Positions 1-7,271 of a DNA stretch of 14,758 nucleotides are shown here, piece after piece. The DNA lies in contig CAYOIT010000116.1 of the NCBI GenBank assembly GCA_964404035.1, positions 1 through 14,758 on the forward strand. The letters are read 5' to 3'. The notes below the pieces were generated by a model. It did no database searches, was not told the origin of the DNA, and saw nothing but the letters and a program-made list of their open reading frames with translations. Each line of letters opens with the position of its first letter. Position 1 is the stretch's first letter. A program made the translations under genes and the position numbers. Source of the stretch: CAMBRF01 sp964404035 (GTDB taxonomy: Bacteria > Verrucomicrobiota > Kiritimatiellia > CAIKKV01 > CAITUY01).

Positions 1-177
1 GCGGCGGTCGGTCTTTTCGCGGGCGTGGCGTTCCTCGAAGCGAATGGTAACCTTGGGGACGGCGGCCAGGCGTTCCTTGAAGTCCTTGGGCAGGGATTTC
101 AGGAGGGTGTTCGTCTTCCGCTGCGCCTCCTTCAGTACCTGTTCGAGCAAGCGGTGGTATTGGGGTGTCGTGAGCAT
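1..177 (-). CDS. Small conserved protein, possible zincin-like metallopeptidase (N-terminal part, runs off left edge)
   Basis: An open frame begins with ATG at 177 and stays open for 59 codons to the window edge, so only the N-terminus is seen. It starts MLTTPQYHRLLEQVL and continues through LLKSLPKDF to VPKVTIRFEE. A helix, then 'LP-x-(D/E)F-x-x-R-L', then a short beta strand recalls the start of the small PF06262-type metallopeptidases (~120-140 residues). The HExxH metal site would lie outside the window, so this is a weak family guess. A weak GGAA ribosome-binding site precedes the ATG. The same gene start recurs as a broken copy at 4912-5229. This left copy may be the intact one. Confidence 0.5.
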   Translation of the reverse strand, partial: MLTTPQYHRLLEQVLKEAQRKTNTLLKSLPKDFKERLAAVPKVTIRFEERHAREKTDRR

Positions 178-225
178 GGGGAATTCCAAAGTGAAGAATG
201 AAGACCTGACCCCGGCACCCCAGGC
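1..225. repeat. Long direct repeat, left copy
   Basis: Positions 1-225 align without gaps to 5053-5277 (constant offset 5052) at roughly 85% identity by eye, in the same orientation. The repeat holds the start of a small minus-strand gene, its upstream region and one GAAGACCTGACCC motif at 200-212. The left end of the homology lies outside the window, so the true length is unknown. The two copies bracket the carbohydrate operon. Confidence 0.85.
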
Positions 226-259
226 AGATGTAGGCCGCCACATCGTAGTTTCTGTTCAT
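211..259 (-). pseudogene. Truncated 5' end of a third operon gene
   Basis: Sixteen bases after the GH127-like gene's stop there is another ATG (259), preceded by AAAGGTGA at Shine-Dalgarno distance. The spacing equals that between the two upstream genes. The frame reads MNRNYDVAAYICLG and then runs straight into the GGGTCAGGTCTTC motif and the 225-bp repeat. The simplest reading is that a third co-transcribed gene was cut off after about 15 codons. A 'YDV' strand near the N-terminus would fit an FAD-dependent oxidoreductase, a frequent partner in such operons, but three residues are far too few to claim it. Confidence 0.45.
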
Positions 260-275
260 GATCGTCACCTTTCTT

Positions 276-2090
276 TCAGTCGTTACCATCGAACATGGGA
301 AGAAAACGGCCCTGGGGGCTCACGGCGAGCACGGTGTTGCCGAGCCACTCGACGGTGACCGGTTGATTCCGATCCGGCACGCTCTGCGGCAGGAAGACCT
401 GCGTGAAGCGGGGGACAGGCCACCGCAAGGTCAATCGCTCCCCTGGCCGCACCGCCTCGCAGACGGCGTAGGCGTTGGCGGGTCCGCCCCATTTAACATC
501 CGTTCGCGCGTCGTCGCGACAGAGTGTCACGGTGGCGGGATCGGCCCAGGCTGGCGGCCGCAGGAAATATCTGCCACCTTTCCGCGCCGCGACCGCGAAG
601 CCCCCGTCCGCGGGCCGGAAGGCGGTCACCGTGGCCGCCGCATGCTCGCGCGAGAACGGCAAGTTGACGAACACGCCTTCCGGTCGTTCCTCGACAATCC
701 CTTGCCACGCTTCCCACAATCCGCGCATCCCTTCCGGCGGACAACACCCCATCATCTGGATGCCATTGTTATACATGCCCGGCGTGCCTAGTTTGGGAGT
801 GGCGGGATAAGCCACCCAGTCATTGAACGTCGGTTGCGACACGAACCCGCCTTCCAGCTTGCGCAATTCCGCCAGCGCGGCCTCGACCGCCGCCGGTTTG
901 TCCGCGTGAATGCCGCGAAACAAGGCGATGAACGCCGAGGTCAGGGCAAACTGTGCCCGGCGCAGTTCGTTGCGCACGGTCCGTTCGACGTGATCCCAGA
1001 ACTCCGGTCGGCCGCCGCGCGCGAGAGAGGCGGCGATGCTGGTCATGTCGCCCACCACGCAAATCTCGGTGCGGTAGTCATGCTGCGGAATGTATTCGGG
1101 ATACCAGCCGTAATCGGTGCCCTGACTCAGGACAAAGCGATAGGCGCGTTCGGCCCAGTCGAGGTACCGCGGTTCGCCCGTCACGGCTCCGAGGTGCGCC
1201 ACGCCCCAGATCTCGTGGGTGTGGAGATGGACATGCTTGCGAAACGCCCCGTTTTCAGGGTCGATCCGTTGTTCCCCCATGTCCGGCTGCACGCCCGCCA
1301 GATGCCCTTCGGCGAACGCCCTGGCCAACGCCAGCGCCACGGCATCGCCGGTGCACTCCCAGTAACGGACGAGGGGTTCGGTGACAAAGGGGTACCCATG
1401 CGAAAGTTCGCCACCCCAACCCTGGTTCGTGCCGGCGTCGCTCAGGTGCAGCCATTCGCCGTTCCGCCAGGGGGACGCGCCATGCGGGAGAAAGGCCCGC
1501 CCCTGCTCGTCGCGGCTCGCCAAGCCCGCCAGCGCCAGGAAGATGGCGCGGCATTCGTCCTTGAGCGCCGCCTCCTGTATCCGCTGGTATTCTTCGGAAA
1601 GACTGACCAGCAGCTTGCCGCTGGCCCAGGTGAAGGCCCATTCGTGCTTCAGCGCCTCGATGGCGCTTTCCGACCGCAGCGTACCGACCCACGCCGCGGG
1701 ATTCATCCACACCAGTCCGTCGGCATGACGGTAGTTCCGTATCCGCCGCCGCACACCGCGTTCCACCGCCTCCGGTTGCGCGTCCCCGGCCATTTCCCGC
1801 ATGTGCGCGTATTGCCAGTCCATCCGGCAATCGGTATCACCCAATGCAATCGGGTCGAAACCGTACGGGTTTGACGCCAGCAACGGCACATGGGCGGGAA
1901 TGCCCAGCGGGCCGAGTGAGAACTTACATTCGTAATTCCGCGCCGGGTCGGGATTGCCGCGCAGGTAATTCAAGGCCGCCGTCGCCATGGCGCGCAGGTC
2001 GAGATCGTCCGCCGCCGGAACCGGGTCTTGCTGGTAAACCCTAAGGCCGCGGATCTCGCCGCGAAAATGGTGATCGAGTGAGTTGCCCAT
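276..2090 (-). CDS. GH127/GH146-like beta-L-arabinofuranosidase family protein (DUF1680-type)
   Basis: A 604-residue protein with an (alpha/alpha)-barrel-like body and a C-terminal beta part. The family's thiolate-zinc active site can be read: Glu342-x-Cys344 (in DYRTEICVVG) and the adjacent pair Cys449-Cys450 (in MMGCCPPEG). In characterised GH127 enzymes an equivalent Glu/Cys/Cys/Cys set binds zinc, and one cysteine of the pair is the nucleophile. Other recognisable pieces are the His-rich HVHLHTHEIWG (286-296) and the FVNLPFS strand after the CC pair. There is no signal peptide, so it is probably cytoplasmic and removes a terminal arabinofuranose or related sugar from imported oligosaccharides. 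It lies 16 bp downstream of the GH28/SGNH gene and is surely co-transcribed with it. No strong ribosome-binding site is seen at 2090, so coupling to the upstream stop is possible. Exact substrate is unknown. Confidence 0.82.
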   Translation of the reverse strand: MGNSLDHHFRGEIRGLRVYQQDPVPAADDLDLRAMATAALNYLRGNPDPARNYECKFSLGPLGIPAHVPLLASNPYGFDPIALGDTDCRMDWQYAHMREMAGDAQPEAVERGVRRRIRNYRHADGLVWMNPAAWVGTLRSESAIEALKHEWAFTWASGKLLVSLSEEYQRIQEAALKDECRAIFLALAGLASRDEQGRAFLPHGASPWRNGEWLHLSDAGTNQGWGGELSHGYPFVTEPLVRYWECTGDAVALALARAFAEGHLAGVQPDMGEQRIDPENGAFRKHVHLHTHEIWGVAHLGAVTGEPRYLDWAERAYRFVLSQGTDYGWYPEYIPQHDYRTEICVVGDMTSIAASLARGGRPEFWDHVERTVRNELRRAQFALTSAFIALFRGIHADKPAAVEAALAELRKLEGGFVSQPTFNDWVAYPATPKLGTPGMYNNGIQMMGCCPPEGMRGLWEAWQGIVEERPEGVFVNLPFSREHAAATVTAFRPADGGFAVAARKGGRYFLRPPAWADPATVTLCRDDARTDVKWGGPANAYAVCEAVRPGERLTLRWPVPRFTQVFLPQSVPDRNQPVTVEWLGNTVLAVSPQGRFLPMFDGND

Positions 2091-2106
2091 TGTTATGTTT
2101 CCGCCT

Positions 2107-4332
2107 TCAGTTGGTTATACTGCTTCTGGCCATGGCACGCCAGATCGCCTCGGCGATGGCCGCCATGCCGCGGTCACCGGGATGGATGGCCGCCATGCCG
2201 CGGTCACCGGGATGGATGGCCACCCCGCCATCCTGAAACGGTCGCTTGGAGCGGGCGTAGTTTGCTTCGACCGCCCCGAGGGCGCTGATATCGACATACG
2301 TCCCGCCCGTCTCCTGACAAATCTGCCGCAGCACGGATTCCTTGACCGGATCGGGCCAGAAGGGGCCGCGCACGAAGAGCGCGGGCCTATGGTCCTGGGT
2401 GATGCGCGCCAGCAGTGCGACGACGGCGTTGCGAAACCTGGTCTGATCCGCCGCCGCGGCCAGCGACGGCACATTCTCGCCGATCGCCAGCACAAGGATG
2501 TCCGCCTTGAACTGAATGAACTCCTCAAGCCTCGCCCCGAAATCGTACGTGCCATACTCCCGTTCGAAGGCGGCGATGTTCTCGGCCCGCGCCTCCGGCG
2601 CCACGCCTCCGCTCGCGGCGGCGAAGCGCTGGAGCAGCAGGTGGACGTAGTCCTTGTCCTGGGCGCTGGCGGCCATGCCCCAGTTCCCGGCCCAGCCGAT
2701 TTCCGGCTTGGGCGGATGAAACGTGATGCTGTTGCCGAGGAAGAGAATGCGCGGGGCGCCGGCCCGGAGGGTCACATCGCGCGTGAACTCATTCATCGCG
2801 ATTCCGCCGGCCGCCGGATCGGTCGCCGCCCGGCCATTGAGCCGAAGGTTCGCGATGGACACGCCTTGCACCAGGTGCCCGGCGTCGTGGCCGCTCAGGC
2901 GGGACGGCGGCATGCGGGGAGCCGTCACGTCGATACTCTCAAAGCGGATGCCTTCGATGCGGCCGCGCTCCGCATCGAAGGAGCAGTAGCCCTTCTGGAT
3001 CCCCAGCGCGAGGAGCGTCGGCAGATAGCCATTCGCCGGCTCGGCATAAACCTGGTCCTGGTGTTGCTGCCCGACCGGGCGCATGGGCGCATCGTCCATC
3101 TCCACGCGGATGCCGCGGAAGACGACGTTCCGGACCAAGGCGCGGTCACAGTTCTGCACGTCCATGGCCACATCGGAGGCATGGATCACGTCACAGTCCT
3201 CGAAGACGATGTCGCGGATTTCGTCCGCTGCGGTTTCCGCGCCGACTTCGAGCGCCCGCCCCCAATCGTTCCAGAGCACGCAACGCCGGATCTGGATGTC
3301 GTGGATGGAGTCCGCCTGGCAGGGATAGACGCCATAGCTCCGCACCAGGTCGGCGAACGACCGGCGCGTGACGCCGCCGTCCACAGTGAAGAAGCCGTCC
3401 CATTGGCCGTTCACCAACTGCAGACGGTAGACCAGTGACCCGAACATCTCGTACCCCTTGATGCAGACGCAATCGTCGAAGGAGCGGATGAAGCAGTCCT
3501 CCACCCGACCGTCGCGGCAACTGATGAAATTGAGGCCGTCGCTGTTGTAGCGCCAGTTGCCGATCACTTTGACGTTGCGGATGTTCACCTGGCGGCTGGC
3601 GAGCGGCACCACCGTGAAGACGGGCGAATCGCGGAGCGTGACGCCCTCGATTCGGACGTTCCCGCAATCGTAGAGGCAGACGAGTGCCGTCAGGCCGTCG
3701 AGGCGGTCAATCCTGCTCCCGTCCAGGATGCCGCGCCCGCGGATGCAGATGTTCTCCGCCTTTTCGGCCAGGATGGCGCCATAGACCACGGCGCCGCCGG
3801 CGATGTAGACCGTCTGCCCGCTCTTCACGCGCATAAGGCCGGGGCACTGCACGCCGGGGCCGAAGTACAGCACGTTCGGATCCCGCGGATCGGGCGAGGC
3901 TTCCTCCAGCGGGTTGGCGAACAGGTGCAGCGCCCGATGCGCGCCATTGACTTCCACCGTGTACTGCCCCGGCTTGGCGACGGTAAAGCGGATGGTGTCA
4001 CCCTCGACCTGGGGCACAATCCCTGCGGCCTGAGGCCGCACCCGGACGGTCTGCACCGGGCGCTCGCTCTTGACCACCACCTCGACAGGCGCGTCCATGT
4101 CCCAGGAGGCAAACGAGGCGATCTCCGTCTGCGACTTCGGACGCTGATAGCCCGGCCACACCTGGTTCAGTGGATGGGCCGAGACGCGGGCCGGGCAAGC
4201 AGGCGCCGGCTGCCCGCCCACCGTCAGCAGATAGTCGGCGGCAGCGTCCTCTTCGACCGGCATCGGATAGATACGGAGGATGTCCTCACGCGCCCGGACC
4301 GACGATTCATCTCGTGTGGGTACCTCGGTCAT
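2107..4332 (-). CDS. GH28-like glycosidase fused to a C-terminal SGNH/GDSL hydrolase
   Basis: The start at 4332 (MTEVPTRDES) is chosen because GAAGGA lies 7 bases upstream; an ATG at 4347 would add five residues. Counting from 4347 (746 aa): residues ~20-150 form a beta-sandwich-like N-domain ending in YTVEVNG…HLFANP. Residues ~155-510 form a right-handed beta-helix of GH28 type, with NSDG (268-271) and SFDDCVCIK (catalytic-type Asp291-Asp292). The usual GHG motif is replaced by WGRALEVG. Residues ~532-746 are an SGNH hydrolase: block I FLGNSIT (Ser540), block III AIGEN (Asn625), block V with His712. It probably cleaves an acetylated galacturonan- or rhamnogalacturonan-like oligomer and removes acetyl groups. 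There is no signal peptide. The block V segment is duplicated in tandem (10 residues). Expressed with the GH127-like gene downstream. Confidence 0.82.
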   Translation of the reverse strand: MTEVPTRDESSVRAREDILRIYPMPVEEDAAADYLLTVGGQPAPACPARVSAHPLNQVWPGYQRPKSQTEIASFASWDMDAPVEVVVKSERPVQTVRVRPQAAGIVPQVEGDTIRFTVAKPGQYTVEVNGAHRALHLFANPLEEASPDPRDPNVLYFGPGVQCPGLMRVKSGQTVYIAGGAVVYGAILAEKAENICIRGRGILDGSRIDRLDGLTALVCLYDCGNVRIEGVTLRDSPVFTVVPLASRQVNIRNVKVIGNWRYNSDGLNFISCRDGRVEDCFIRSFDDCVCIKGYEMFGSLVYRLQLVNGQWDGFFTVDGGVTRRSFADLVRSYGVYPCQADSIHDIQIRRCVLWNDWGRALEVGAETAADEIRDIVFEDCDVIHASDVAMDVQNCDRALVRNVVFRGIRVEMDDAPMRPVGQQHQDQVYAEPANGYLPTLLALGIQKGYCSFDAERGRIEGIRFESIDVTAPRMPPSRLSGHDAGHLVQGVSIANLRLNGRAATDPAAGGIAMNEFTRDVTLRAGAPRILFLGNSITFHPPKPEIGWAGNWGMAASAQDKDYVHLLLQRFAAASGGVAPEARAENIAAFEREYGTYDFGARLEEFIQFKADILVLAIGENVPSLAAAADQTRFRNAVVALLARITQDHRPALFVRGPFWPDPVKESVLRQICQETGGTYVDISALGAVEANYARSKRPFQDGGVAIHPGDRGMAAIHPGDRGMAAIAEAIWRAMARSSITN
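2155..2221. repeat. Perfect 30-bp tandem duplication (2.2 copies) in the SGNH block V
   Basis: The 30-bp unit at 2155-2184 is repeated exactly at 2185-2214 and begins a third time to 2221. It is in frame and duplicates AIHPGDRGMA (residues 710-719 and 720-729), so the catalytic-His block of the SGNH domain occurs twice. Complete identity indicates a recent slippage event, or an assembly artefact. Confidence 0.95.
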
Positions 4333-4550
4333 GTGCATATCCTTCATTTTGTTGATGAAATCCTACTGTTTGAGCGATGGCGGCGGCGCCTGCCTGATTG
4401 GGATGGCAACCGTCTGGAAACCGATCGGGGTGTGGCGCCAGAGCCTGGTCGATGTCAACACAGGGTAGTTTTGCTTCGGAGGCGATGCGCCGGATCGTTG
4501 CGACGCACTCACGTTGACGCTCGCTCAATCCGGCGGTTTTATCAAAGGCC
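4307..4550 (-). pseudogene. C-terminal fragment of an SGNH/GDSL hydrolase
   Basis: This frame reads AGLSERQRECVATIRRIA, then PCVDIDQAL and FPDGCHPNQAGAAAIAQTV. The DGCHPN segment is the block V Asp-x-x-His of SGNH hydrolases, and the remainder is a typical family C-terminus. Block I with the catalytic serine is missing: upstream of about 4550 the sequence becomes hsdR in another frame. The stop at 4307 lies 26 bases inside the GH28/SGNH gene (start 4332), suggesting that the intact ancestor was translationally coupled first gene of the operon. It is a dead remnant of a second deacetylase-type enzyme. Confidence 0.75.
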
Positions 4551-4943
4551 GGCGCCATGGGCGCGCACATCGGCCAGGGCCTTACGCACCACACCCAATT
4601 GATGGTAGCGCGGGAAGACCTGAGTGCGCTTCTTCGTGCCTGGTTTGGAATTCTTGGTTTCAACGATCTGGGCGTAGTCCTCGAGGATGTCGGTCAGCCC
4701 CGCCGGCGTGAGCACCTCTTTCCAGAGGTACGCGGTCTTGATGCCATCCGGGTTGGGCGGGTTTCCGGTGCCGTCATTGTAGCCCTTATTGAAGGGCAGG
4801 AACCATGATGCCCTGCCTTTGAGCGCGGTGCACATCATCACCTCGCTGTCGTCCACCGCGAAATGGACCACGCAGCGGCCGAAGCCGAAGAGCGTCTCGC
4901 GCGGGTCGCAGTCACGGCGGTACTGTTCCACCGCGTCCTCCAC
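4551..4943 (-). pseudogene. hsdR: Internal fragment of type I restriction endonuclease subunit R
   Basis: About 130 residues match the conserved stretch of HsdR just before the helicase: DAVEQYRRDCDPRETLFGFG, then SWFLPFNKGYNDGTGNPPNP, GIKTAYLWKEVLTPAGLTDI and QVFPRYHQLGVVRKALADV. In intact HsdR (about 1000 residues) the Walker A GSGKS follows ~20 residues after this point; here the frame stops at 4542 inside SGNH sequence. The nuclease motifs at the N-terminus and all ATPase motifs are absent. No hsdM or hsdS lies nearby. It is debris from a restriction locus, joined at about 4550 to the SGNH fragment. An ATG at 5000 exists but the ~19 residues before the homology do not look like HsdR. Confidence 0.88.
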
Positions 4944-5229
4944 CCTTATGCAACCGGAGTGGCTCCTGGACAAGGAAAAAGCATACATAAAAGCACACAC
5001 GGGCCTTTACTCGGGTGTCTCGCCTGGTGAGGCTCAGGGATTCGACACGGGCGCGGCGATCGCTCTTGTCGCGGGCCTGCCCTTCCTCAAAGCGGATAGT
5101 GACCTTGGGGACGGCGGCCAGGCGTTCATTGAAGTCCTTGGGCAGGGATTTCAGGAGGGTGTTCGCCTCCCGCTGTGCGACCTTCAGTACCTGTTCAAGC
5201 AAGCGGTGGTATTGTGGCGTCGTGAGCAT
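4912..5229 (-). pseudogene. Broken second copy of the small zincin-like gene
   Basis: From ATG 5229 the frame repeats the left-edge gene (MLTTPQYHRLLEQVLKVAQR… VPKVTIRFEE) with about ten substitutions in the first 59 residues. It then continues through RVESLSLTRRD into a low-quality tail (residues ~70-105) and stops at 4912, overlapping the hsdR fragment in a different frame. No metal-binding HExxH appears. The 3' part was therefore lost and replaced by hsdR sequence somewhere near 4950-5020. The reading frame over the homologous part is intact, so a short product is possible but probably not functional. Confidence 0.6.
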
Positions 5230-5277
5230 GGGGAATTCCAAAGTGGAGAATGAAGACCTGACCCCTGCGCCCATAGA
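5053..5277. repeat. Long direct repeat, right copy
   Basis: Second copy of the 225-bp direct repeat described at 1-225, aligned without gaps and about 85% identical by eye. The divergence shows the duplication is old or that the copies arrived independently. It carries the start of the broken small gene and GAAGACCTGACCC motifs at its right end. Confidence 0.85.
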
Positions 5278-5298
5278 AGACCTGACCCGGCGCCCATA
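5252..5298. repeat. Tandem pair of GAAGACCTGACCC elements
   Basis: Two adjacent units, 5252-5275 and 5276-5298, each read GAAGACCTGACCC followed by (C)TGCGCCCATA or GGCGCCCATA. A third copy of the core is at 200-212 in the left repeat. The minus-strand reading GGGTCAGGTCTTC resembles short motifs I have seen next to IS200-like/RAYT transposase genes in many genomes. That link is recollection; no transposase is present here. Confidence 0.6.
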
Positions 5299-5373
5299 CC
5301 ACCCCGGCCGCCGTGGTGCGGGGGGTGGTGATTCACAGTGGGTGCGCCCTCCGAGATGGGTGTCGGGTTGTGC

Positions 5374-5402
5374 TTGATTAGTTAGGCCCTATTCATTATC
5401 AA
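5374..5402 (+). promoter_or_regulatory. Weak candidate sigma-70 promoter for the histidine kinase
   Basis: TTGATT (5374-5379), 17 bases, TATCAA (5397-5402); each box matches consensus at four of six positions. Transcription would begin at about 5408, on top of the first ATG (5409). It would then leave about 50 nt of leader before the TTG codon at 5460. Confidence 0.3.
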
Positions 5403-5408
5403 CGCAGC

Positions 5409-7271
5409 ATGCGAGTGCCACTACACACCAGGAAGAGTTCCACAGGAGGCGCACAGGCGTTGAAGGATCACCTTTCAACCCTGGAGACCGCATTCAAGGC
5501 CGCGCCCTTCGGTGTCTGGGTTCGGGATCGAAGTGGGCGTGTGATTTTGCAGAATCCCATGATCGCGTCGTGGTGTGGCGATCAAGCAGGCAAACGACCG
5601 GAGGATAGTGGCGCTGCGACCGAGGACATTGCCGAATGGAAGAAAGTGAACCGGCGTGCGTTGGCGGGTCAACCCGTGCAAAGCGAGGTTGTCTTCCAGA
5701 TTCGGGGCAAGCCGCGCGCGTTCATAAACATCGTCTCCCCGCTCCGGATAAAGCGGCGTATTGTGGCGATCCTGGGCTTCCTGATTGACGTCACAGCGCG
5801 CGACGAGGCCCTTCGCGCCTTGCGCAAGAGCGAGGAGCGCTGCCGGTTGATGACCGAGGCGATTCCCATGATGGCCTGGCAGTGCAGCGCCGATGGAGCG
5901 CTCATTGAAGCGAACACGCGGTGGTACACCTTTACGGGGCAGACGGTTGCCCAGGCACGGGGTAATGGCTGGATGAAGGCCCTGCATCCGGATGACGTGA
6001 AGCGTGTCGCCAAGAAGTGCACAGACGACGTGATGGGCGGAGAGATCTACCAGACGGAGTATCGGATCCGCCGGGTTTCAGACGGCAAGTACTACTGGCA
6101 TGTGGCGCGGGCGCTGCCTGTGCGAGATGCCGCGGGGCAGATCACGGGGTGGTTCGGCGCCGCGGCGGAGATTCAGGATCAGAAGGCGCAGGAAGAGTGC
6201 CTGGAGCGCCGCCTCCAGGAAGGCACAGTGGCGTTACGTGAGAGCGAGGCGCGCCTGCAGCGTATATTGGACGGCGGCAACGATGGCTACTGGGAGTGGC
6301 GGGTTGACACCAACGAAGTCTTCATCTCGAAACGGCTTAGCGAGATGCTTGGCGTGGAATACCGTGGTGGGTACACCACGAGAGCGGACATGCGGTCGAC
6401 GGTGCATCCCGATGATAGACAGAGGACGGCGGCAACGGTTGAACGGTGTATCAGGAAGGGCGCACAAAGCGACCATTACGAGTTGGAGCAACGTCATATG
6501 CAGCCTGACGGCCGCACGGTGTGGGTTCAGGTAAGGGCAACGGTGAACGCCCGCAATCGAGCGGGTCGGGCCGTACGTGTGAGCGGGCTCGTGACCGACA
6601 TCACCGAGCGCAAACGGCTCGAAAGTCAGGTACTCCAGGGGGAGGAACGCGAACGGGGACGGATTGGGAACGACCTGCACGATGGTCTGGCCCAGGTATT
6701 CGCGGCCGTATCGTACCGGGCTGATGGTCTCGCCGAGGCGTTGGCGGTGGAAAAGCACCCGGAGGCGGGGCAGGCGGTGAAGATTGCGGAGTACTTGCGC
6801 AGCGCTGTCCAGCAGATCCGTCATCTGTCCACGACGCTGCACCCGGTGGGGGCTGAACCTGAAGGGCTGGGTTGTGCTCTTGCCAACCTGGGCGCATTTG
6901 TGAAGGACTGTTTCAAGATCGACTGCCGTGTGCTTTGTCCCACGCCGGTACGAGTGCACGACCCGGACGTCGCCACGCACCTGTATCGTATCGCCCAGGA
7001 GGCCGTTCAGAACGCGACGAAGCATGCCCGTTGCACCTGCATTTGGATCACCCTCCGTCAAAGGAGTAATTGCCTGACCCTCAGCGTCAGCGACAACGGA
7101 GTCGGACTTCCAGCGCAGGCGAAGCAGAATGGAATCGGTTTAGGGAGTATGCAATACCGCGCCCGACAAATCGGCGGGACGTTGACGATCCGCCCCCGCA
7201 ATGGTGGTGGCGTAGCGGTGACCTGCCAGGTTCATCGTGCGACGGCGGCCCCAGATGCCGTAACGGTGTGA
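5409..7271 (+). CDS. Soluble sensor histidine kinase with three PAS domains (HisKA_3 type)
   Basis: A 620-residue cytoplasmic two-component sensor with no transmembrane segment. PAS-like domains lie at about 22-130, 141-260 and 277-402; the second and third have PAS_3-type HPDD motifs (193-196, 333-336) and end in DxTE/IQDQ linkers. The dimerisation/phosphoacceptor segment is ERGRIGNDLHDGLAQV with His424, a HisKA_3 signature as in NarX, DegS and LuxR-family partner kinases. The ATPase domain follows: N-box EAVQNATKHA (Asn535), SDNGVGLP (561-568) and GIGLGSMQYRARQIGG (575-590). All residues needed for autophosphorylation look present. No response regulator lies next to it, so its partner is encoded elsewhere. 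No ribosome-binding site precedes ATG 5409; an in-frame TTG at 5460 has AGGAGG ten bases upstream and would remove 17 residues. Confidence 0.93.
   Translation: MRVPLHTRKSSTGGAQALKDHLSTLETAFKAAPFGVWVRDRSGRVILQNPMIASWCGDQAGKRPEDSGAATEDIAEWKKVNRRALAGQPVQSEVVFQIRGKPRAFINIVSPLRIKRRIVAILGFLIDVTARDEALRALRKSEERCRLMTEAIPMMAWQCSADGALIEANTRWYTFTGQTVAQARGNGWMKALHPDDVKRVAKKCTDDVMGGEIYQTEYRIRRVSDGKYYWHVARALPVRDAAGQITGWFGAAAEIQDQKAQEECLERRLQEGTVALRESEARLQRILDGGNDGYWEWRVDTNEVFISKRLSEMLGVEYRGGYTTRADMRSTVHPDDRQRTAATVERCIRKGAQSDHYELEQRHMQPDGRTVWVQVRATVNARNRAGRAVRVSGLVTDITERKRLESQVLQGEERERGRIGNDLHDGLAQVFAAVSYRADGLAEALAVEKHPEAGQAVKIAEYLRSAVQQIRHLSTTLHPVGAEPEGLGCALANLGAFVKDCFKIDCRVLCPTPVRVHDPDVATHLYRIAQEAVQNATKHARCTCIWITLRQRSNCLTLSVSDNGVGLPAQAKQNGIGLGSMQYRARQIGGTLTIRPRNGGGVAVTCQVHRATAAPDAVTV

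Noticed and set aside
4542..5000. hsdR fragment as a functional restriction subunit or anti-restriction protein
   Set aside because: Only ~130 internal residues remain, lacking nuclease and ATPase motifs, and no hsdM or hsdS is present.
1..5298. Composite transposon carrying the sugar operon
   Set aside because: No transposase, terminal inverted repeats or target duplications are visible within the window; the direct repeats carry only the start of a small gene, so only a repeat-bracketed segment can be claimed.
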